The position numbers were made by a program, and so were the translations under genes. The notes below the pieces were generated by a model. The model made no database searches and was not told the origin of the DNA. It saw nothing but the letters and a program-made list of their open reading frames with translations. Positions 53,061 through 60,000 of a stretch of DNA of 60,000 nucleotides are shown one piece after another. Source of the DNA: Nymphaea colorata (taxonomy: Eukaryota; Streptophyta; Magnoliopsida; Nymphaeales; Nymphaeaceae); NCBI RefSeq assembly GCF_008831285.2, contig NC_045148.1:17913002-17973001 (forward strand), written 5' to 3'. Numbering within the stretch: the first letter of the stretch is position 1; the number at the start of each line of letters is the position of its first letter.

Positions 53061-54922
53061 AACCGGTTCAACTGTCTCACTTCACTAGTCACGACTCACT
53101 TCTTCTCAAGCGGGAACGGGAAAGGGTTTTTTTTCGTTCTAGGGTTTGTTTCGTTCTCCCTCTCTCTCTCCGACTCTGACTCTCCCTCTCTGGCCTCTCG
53201 CCTCGGTGTCTCCGACTTCTCCTTCTCCGCCTGTGCTCCCACCCTGCTTCACTGCTTCATTGTGCTTCTTCTCCGCCTGTGCTCTGCGCTCCTGCTGCCC
53301 TGCGTCAGTGTGCTCTCCGCCTCTCCGCTTCTCCAGTGAGTCAGTGATATCCAACTCAAGGCAGCGCATCCTGCGCCGAAGGTCGCCTCTCTCTCTCTCT
53401 CTCTCTCTGTTTCTGTCTCTCTCTCTTTCTTGGTTGCTCTATGACTCGTAATGTCTAAACCCGTGTTTGATGGGCCATTCTCTCCTTCTTTGGTGTTCTG
53501 TAGCTGCTTCGGAGACCTGTCACCGTTCTGGTGACCTGCTGGCTGCTGCTTTGATCAACATTCTTTCAGGTACCTTCCTTCGAGCCCCTACCTATCTCTC
53601 TCTTTCTCACACACACAGTAACACAAGTGCATATTATATTACATGCGTATTCTTACTCGTTTTTTTTTCTTTTCTTCTTCCTTTCTCTACTTCTTCCTCC
53701 TGTTCTTTCCTTCTTTTACTGATTTATATACTGTTGTGTTGTTTATATCTTCTAGTGTATTGTTTGTGCTGTTTATATCTTCTAGTGTTTTCTTCAAAAC
53801 TGAAACATTAGTTTGCTCTCAATGCTTGTTTCTTGTCAAAAACTGAGCATATTGCCCAGATCAGGGGGGCATTGGGTTTTATTCTCAATGTACTAGGGCT
53901 TCTTTCTGGAGATGCTACAAGCCTGCAAGTCTGCAACCACTGTGTCTAATGCCTGTAAATTTTGATTGTCCTGCTTCCATCTTTTAATCCTCTATTAAGT
54001 TGTTTTACTCTTTTGAAACATCAGGTTTATCTCTTGGGAACTGAGATTACATCTATGCATAAGTGAACATGGAAAGCACTTGTATATTTGACTAATAAGA
54101 GAGACTCGTTCAAGGCCTTTTTGATAGGAAAATCTGCTTAAACTTTGGGCTTTTACTTTTCAGAGAGGAATTCTCTCCTGCATTATTACTGTTCAAGTAA
54201 ACTTGGGTGTCATGCCCCAAGATTAATGTGAACAAATTAGATACTAATCTTTTTAGTGCTAGGACCTGGGAGTTTGATTTTCCCAATATGTTTAGATGTG
54301 CAGACCTAATGACAAATATTATACTGAATCAATGGTCAGCATCTTTCTGCTGGTTTTTCATTCCTCATGTTCCCTATTCAATTGATTCTTTCAAAATGAA
54401 TGGTGTCTATTAGTTTAACTAGCAGGCTAGGCTTTTGTCTCTGAACCTGGGACTTCATGGTTACTTGGCCCTGTCTTGATTACTTTCTACTTATTATTGT
54501 GTAATGATCCATAAAACACTGTTGTGCATAATGTGAAAAGATGGTGCTCTGTTTTGGTAAGCTATAAATGTTATTTATTTTGCCTTTTTGTCCAAATCTC
54601 ATTGCATCAGTCATTACTAGGTTCTTTCAGTTTCTGTCGCATGGATGCATCTAAATATATGCCTGTCACACTATTTCAGTTTCAGTTTATGTCTTATGCT
54701 TTCAGATAACATACCATTTGCTTCCATGCTGCATGATTGTGATCATGTGAGCAAAATAGAATGAGATTCTTGTCTACCCACCTCAAATATCTCATTATCA
54801 TGATTGAACAATCTTCTTGTCTGATTAGACGTAACTGGTAATATGCTTGTTGATGAGTAGTTTCTTTTCATGTTCAAATAGGAGAATAGCTTGAGCAGGA
54901 GGGAAAATTACTAGTTTGAAGA

Positions 54923-57122
54923 ATGACAAATTTAAGAAGTTCGAGCATTAATAAGGGCAAACAAGTATGTGATTCGAGACCGAGTTCAGATGATGTCCCA
55001 ATCAGAGTACATTCCTCTAATGAAACTCCTATAGATTCGCAAGACCCTAACTATGAAGGGGTTTCAATAGATGCTCATAAAGTACGTATAAGTGGTGCAA
55101 AAAGGTCAAGGTCAAAGACTTCTACAATATGGAATGATTTTGACGAGGTTGTTATAAATGGTATCAAAAAAAGAAAATGTAAGTACTGCAGTGCACCATT
55201 TTCGATAAGTGGAGGAGGCTCTATATCATCAATGAGAAGACACAAATGTTTGACACGTTTTGCTAACAAAAAGCAAACGACTTTAAGTTTTAAATCTGGG
55301 AATACTTCAGATGTCACGAAGAAGCTTATGGAAATGGGTTCCAACATTGATGCTCAAGCAATAAGAGAGATAATTGCAAAACTAGTGGCAACCGGAGAAC
55401 ATGTTTTTTCCATAATGGATAATTGTTGGTTTAGGTTCATTCTTAGGCTTGGTTTTCCTAATTGGGTGCCAGTTTCAAGAACGACAATTAAGAGAGATGT
55501 CATGAAATTATATGAAGATGAAAAGAAGAAATTGTTTCTTGTCTTCAAGGGTGTTGAGAAGATTGCTTTGACTACAGATATGTGGACATCAAACCAACAA
55601 CTTGGATATATGGCATTAACAGCACATTTCATTGATAAAGATTGGAAGATGCAACAACGTATCATCAACTTTACCGAAGTTGAGCCACCTCATACTGGGT
55701 TAGTTTTAGCAAATGTAATTGCTAAGCATCTTGCAGAATGAGAGATTAAAAAGAAAATAATATCTATTACAGTTGACAACGCTTCATCAAATGATGTTCT
55801 TGTCAGAAAATTAAAAGAAAACATGGAAAAGAGCGGCATCAACTTGTATCATGGAGGTAAATTTTTTCATGTGCAATGTTGTGCACATATTTTGAATATA
55901 ATGGTACAAGATGGGTTGAGTGCTATTAAAGATGAAATCATTAGCATTAGAGAGGCAGTTAAATATATCAAAGTGTCACCTTCAAGACTCCATGGTTTTG
56001 CAGCTGCAGCTAGAGAGTTGGATCTTTCAACGTCAAAGAAGTTAGTGTTAGATGTACCAACTCGATGGAATTCAACATATTTTATGTTGGAAAGAGCTCT
56101 TTTATATAAAGATGTTTTTGCAAGATATAGTATAGAAGACCCAAGTTTGGTATGGTTGCTTGGACCTGAGGATTGGGAAAAAATTACAGTAATATGCGAT
56201 TTTCTTCAACTTTTTTATTCAGTATCGACCCTATTTTCTGGGTCATCTTATGCAACAGCAAACTTATATTTTCTTGAAATTTGGAGAGTTCAAGCAATAT
56301 TGCAGGAAAAAGTTGAAAATGAAGGTGGGTTTATGAAGGCAATGGCAGTGAAAATAAAGGAGAAATTTGATAAATATTGAAAATCCTGTAACTTGATAAT
56401 GATTATTGCATCCATATTAGATCCACGCGTGAAACTCACATTATCAGAATTTGTCTTTTCAAGAATTTACCAATCAAGAGAAGAAAGGGAAGAACAAATG
56501 CAAATGGTAAAACAATCTTTACAAGATATATATCAAAGTTAGATTCAAAGAAATGAAGTGGATGTCAATATTTCTACTGCATCAACTAATTCCTCTAGTA
56601 TTCAAAGTCGAGAGAGTCGAGACACCCCACAATGTGGAATAAATCTATTTTTTAACTTGTTAGGTAAAGCTGAGAATGTTACTTTTCAGGTCACCAAATC
56701 TGAGATAGACACATATTTGGAGGACGGATTGATTAAGCATGATAATAATGGTGATGCTTTTTCTTTCAATATTTTGCAATGGTGGAAGGATAAGGAATCT
56801 AAGTATTGAATTCTTTCATAAATGGCACGTGATTTGTTGTCAATTCCAATAACTTTTGTTGCTTTAGAAAAAGCTTTCAGTACAGGAGGTCGAATTGTTA
56901 ATGATAGTCGTAGTTCATTGGTGCCAAAAACAGTTGAAGCTTTGGTTTGTTTGGGTAATTGGGTAAAGAATGATGGTGATCCAATGCATGAAGTTGTAAC
57001 ACAAGTAAGTATATTTTGAATAAATTGTATTCATTAAATATTTTGTGAATCATTTGTTAATTGACTATATGTATTTCTTTCAGGTTGAGGATGAATCAAG
57101 TGAATATATATCATTAGAATGA
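54923..57122 (+). pseudogene. hAT transposase, one frame with five stop codons
   Basis: A single reading frame of ~694 codons to 57,004, then a splice (CAA|GTAAGT donor at 57,005, TTTCAG acceptor ending 57,083) into a 12-codon last exon. Domains: BED-type zinc finger (KCKYC ... MRRHKC, 55,176-55,250), catalytic domain with LTTDMWTS (55,567-55,590) and VDNASSND (55,773), CCAHILNIMVQDGL (55,881), RWNSTYFML (56,062), and the C-terminal dimerisation region with E at 56,867 (ALEKAFSTGG). Stops: TGA 55,739, TGA 56,378, TAG 56,540, TGA 56,807, TAA 56,819. There is no frameshift. Several stops fit C-to-T or G-to-A changes (TGG, CGA or CAA codons). No functional enzyme can come from this copy. Confidence 0.9.
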
Positions 57123-58045
57123 TTCAAGTTGCCTCTTGGTAATGCTTTTTTTTTGTTGTTTTCTTTTCTTCTTCTTTTTTATCTAATGTGATTCTAGTGT
57201 CTGTTTCAGTTGCCTCTTGTAGTTTTTCTTGATCTTTTTCTCTGTACTGGTTTTATTCATTTGCTTATTTTTCTAGTGTCTGTTTCAGATGGAAAACTTC
57301 TTGATGGTGGAGTTAAGCTATTAAAGAAAGTTCGTAGTGGTGTGAGTTATTATTGTTGCATCAACTTGTATCATGGAGGTAAAGCTGAGAATGTTACTTT
57401 TCAGATAGACACATATTTGGAGGACGGATTGATTAAGCATGATAATAATGGTGATGCTTTTTCATTCAATATTTTGCAATGGTGGAAAGATAAGGAATCT
57501 AAGTATCGAATTCTTTCACAAATGGCACGTGATTTGTTGTCAATTTCAATAACTTCTGTTGCTTCAAAAAAAGTTTTCAGTACAGGAGGTCGAATTGTTA
57601 ATGATAGTCGTAGTTCATTGGTGCCAAAAACAGTTGAAGCTTTGGTTTGTTTGGGTAATTGGGTAAAGAATGGTGGTGATCTAATGCATGAAGTTGTAAC
57701 ACAAGTAAGTATATTTTGAATAAATTGTATTCATTAAATATTTTGTGAATCATTTGTTAATTGACTTTAGGATGAATCAAGTGAATATATATCATTAGAA
57801 TGATTCAAGTTGCCTCTTGGTAATGCTTTTTTTTGTTGTTGTTTTGTTTTCTTCTTTTTCTTGATCTAATGTGATTCTAGTGTCTGTTTCAGTTGCCTCT
57901 TGTAGTTTTTCTTGATCTTTTTCTGTGTACTGGTTTTATTCATTTGCTTATTTTTCTAGTGTCTGTTTCAGATGGAAAACTTCTTGATGGCGGAGTTAAG
58001 CTATTAAAGAAAGTTCGCAGTGGTGTGAGTTATTATTGTTGCATT
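56663..58045 (+). repeat. Tandem duplication of the transposase 3' end
   Basis: 56,663-57,360 is repeated as 57,379-58,045. Between them lies ~20 bp (CAACTTGTATCATGG) found at 55,840 inside the transposase. The second unit lacks a 15-bp stretch after CTTTTCAG and ~20 bp around the last splice acceptor. Confidence 0.85.
57379..57719 (+). pseudogene. Second copy of the hAT dimerisation domain
   Basis: The open frame (part of 57,210-57,719) repeats the C-terminal domain of the transposase without stops: codons that are TGA (56,807) and TAA (56,819) in copy 1 are CGA and CAA here. However, the acidic residue at the E of the D,D,E triad (copy 1 ALEKAFS) is K in this copy (ASKKVFS, 57,567-57,569). 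It is not joined to the catalytic domain and its last splice acceptor is deleted, so it is a fragment. Confidence 0.8.
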
Positions 58046-59224
58046 CTTTCTTGTTGAAAGCTCAGAAAGCTTTAACTCTTGAACCATCTTTCATATCCTG
58101 CTAGATGAGAATCTCTAATTCTGCAGATCATTCCTGCTATTATTAGGTTTCCAGCAATTCCAGTATTAGTTTTCTACTTTAAGACGGCAACTTGTCAACA
58201 TGTTGGTGGGATTTAGTGTTTTAAGTTCCTCTTGGATTGACTTCTAATGCAAAATTCATCAGCCAAAATAATCAGTAAGCAATTTTTCTTTTTCTCCTGC
58301 AGGTACGGAGTTTCTCTCGTTTCTTAAGGGCTGAACAAACATGTTAATAGCAGGAAGATTATGTCATGGAAGATTTTGTGCTACCTTTGTATCAGCCGAC
58401 TAGCCATTGGCTAGTTCCAACAACGAGCTGCTTTCATCTTACTTAATGTTTGTAAGTTCTATGACATGGGTGCCTTTGTTTGGTGCCCTTCTTCAATGTA
58501 ATTTTGTTTCCTTGAAGTGTGAGAATTCTAGTTTTGGATTGGTTGTCCAAAATTACTGTTTTGCACTTGTTAAGGCAGTCGGCCTGTTGATTTTATGATC
58601 TGTTGGGCCTGATTTACAGGGTTTGTAATGTACCCCAGGTCCCCAACTAGCATTTATCACGATGCTCCATGAAATGAATGTTTCAGCTATGTAGTAACTG
58701 GTAACAACACTTGGATGTTTTAGGCGTTTCATGTATTGTTCCATTTTTGTCTCATACTCCTTGTGCTTTTTTTGAATCTCATTGCACGATTTGGTAAGTT
58801 GGCATAATTGCTGATTTCATGTATTATGACCTTCTAATCTGATTACCTTTTCAATAAAGGATTGTCAATATCAATAATAAGCTTTTTAATCTTAGGAGAG
58901 TATTTTGTTTTGGTTACAAGTTAAGCAATTACAGGATGTGGAGTCACCTGATGTGATTGTTCAATCTTGCAATCTGGTGCTTGAATGCAATCTTGGTGTT
59001 GGTGGGCTTTTAAAAGTGCACCTTTTTATTGGTTTATGCAATAATTTGAATGTTTTCATCTATCTTTGCTATGAGCTTTGTATTAACTGTAATTACAGCG
59101 AGATATCTTTGTTCTACTTCCGACATTTTTTTGTCTTGGTCTCTGTCATTATTTTTTTCGTCCATTCGCTGTGGCTGCCTACCATTAAAAAGAAACTATT
59201 CTTGAAAAACTACTGAAATGAGTA

Positions 59225-59491
59225 ATATTAATCGAGCTCACGAATTCGAGCCTTATCGAGCTTCACGTATTCGAGCCGTAGTCGAGCTCGAGCTCAACAA
59301 GTTAGGATGCAAGTAAACGAGCTTAATCGAGCTTAATCGAGCCGAGCTCGACCATTGATTATCGAGTCGAGTTTGAGCCAGGATAGTCGAGCTATAATCG
59401 AGTTCGAGTCGAGTCGAGCTCGTGTCTTATTTAGTCGAGCCGAGTTCGAGCTGACCGAGCTCGAGCTCGACTCGGCTCGTGTTCAGCCCTA
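59225..59491. repeat. Right subterminal GAGCTCGAG array
   Basis: Repeats of ATCGAGC, GTCGAGCTCGAGC and GAGCCGAG over ~265 bp up to the right TIR; counterpart of the left array but with different spacing. Confidence 0.75.
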
Positions 59492-59499
59492 TCCATAGG

Positions 59500-59924
59500 A
59501 AGGAGAACAGGCAATGAACTGCACGGAAATCATTACTTTGGCGTATATGACTCCACTTTGGAGGGGAGATTTAGTAGAGAATAACGGGAAGAAGAATGGT
59601 TCATTTCGGGTGGGGTGAGGCGTCGAACAAGGTTGCCTGCCTTCACCTTTACTGTTCAACACTGCAGCGGAAGGTCTGGTAGTCCAAGTGCGCAGGGCTG
59701 ACAATTGTCACTTCATCTCCTGGCTTTGTATGGTTTCTCGGGCCACTTTAGTATACCCATCTTATTCGGTGAGGCGACGTTCGAGCCACGCTTCTGCTCG
59801 GCGTTCTAAAGATCTTCTCATCTTCATTTCGAGTGCAAGAGCTCCACCATGTATTTGTATTTAATACTGACCATCAGCTGAATGCCTCCCTTTGCAAATG
59901 CTCCGATACATCCTTCATGTTCGG
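59500..59924. other. Unassigned DNA right of the hAT element
   Basis: GC-richer than most of the window, with short open frames on both strands and no motif. It was continuous with the DNA left of 52,853 before the hAT insertion. Confidence 0.4.
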
Positions 59925-60000
59925 CAGGAGCGGAGCCAAGTGGCTCGCAGGGGCTTCGAGCCTGCTAAAAAATAAAAAAATAAAAAAATGATGTTTTATC
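59925..60000 (+). mobile_element. Start of a hAT-type MITE, cut by window end
   Basis: CAGGAGCGGAGCCAAG matches the family terminus (CAGGGGCGGAGCC) and is followed by A-rich DNA as in the other copies. The right end lies outside the window. Confidence 0.5.

Larger units (their letters stand above)
52861..59491 (+). mobile_element. Complete hAT DNA transposon (6,631 bp)
   Basis: The termini are TAGGGGTGCACAACGAG on the left and CTCGTGTTCAGCCCTA on the right (reverse complement TAGGGCTGAACACGAG). It is flanked by perfect 8-bp repeats TCCATAGG (52,853-52,860 and 59,492-59,499). It carries a BED-finger hAT transposase gene, so it is or derives from an autonomous copy. 53,100-53,450 is a CT-rich, GC-richer stretch likely to be the promoter and a non-coding first exon; 53,450-54,922 would be an intron; 58,050-59,220 is 3' flank without a gene I recognise. 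Confidence 0.93.

Noticed and set aside
53146-53451. 101-codon frame near the left end of the hAT element
   Set aside because: Ser/Leu/Pro string from CT-rich DNA; better explained as a non-coding leader.

Overview
This is nuclear DNA of a flowering plant. It contains four small secreted lipid-transfer-protein genes, Ty1/copia and Ty3/gypsy retrotransposons with plant tRNA-Met primer sites, hAT transposons with 8-bp target duplications, and an integrated plant pararetrovirus (Caulimoviridae). The species cannot be named from the sequence. Most of the window is AT-rich and repetitive, and the only host genes I can defend are the four lipid-transfer genes.

Layout. 1-23,776: a cluster of four type-2 non-specific lipid transfer protein (nsLTP2) genes, all on the + strand (2,010; 3,976; 14,267; 20,450), among small hAT-type MITEs. 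Genes 3 and 4 lie in two tandemly duplicated blocks (about 12,112-18,430 and 18,456-21,775). The first block carries about 2.9 kb that the second lacks, plus one MITE. 23,777-45,388: a nest. A copia element (LTRs at 23,782 and 45,098, 5-bp duplication GAGAG) encloses a complete but internally deleted chromovirus-like gypsy element with 2.8-kb LTRs (24,619-32,003, duplication GAGGT) and a rearranged endogenous pararetrovirus (32,404-41,838). 45,389-52,852: intergenic DNA with inverted-repeat elements and a 104-bp tandem duplication. 52,853-59,499: a full 6.6-kb hAT transposon with TIRs, 8-bp duplication TCCATAGG and a transposase gene broken only by stop codons. 59,500-60,000: unassigned, ending in the start of another MITE.

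The most notable object is the viral locus. The PBS-to-PBS distance is 8,245 bp, a full viral genome, plus about 540 bp of terminal redundancy, all on the - strand. Gene order is ORF1, a 98-aa ORF, coat protein, movement protein, three small ORFs, protease/RT/RNase H, and transactivator (TAV). Coat protein upstream of movement protein recalls cavemoviruses and solendoviruses. The extra small ORFs and a second retropepsin-like domain fused to the movement protein are, as far as I know, unusual. Most neighbouring ORFs overlap at stop/start sites, which fits TAV-assisted reinitiation. Next to the genome lies an inverted copy of the promoter, leader and ORF1 region, so the locus could be transcribed into a long hairpin RNA. 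Replicase, movement-protein and TAV frames are open, whereas ORF1 (one copy) and coat protein carry disabling changes.
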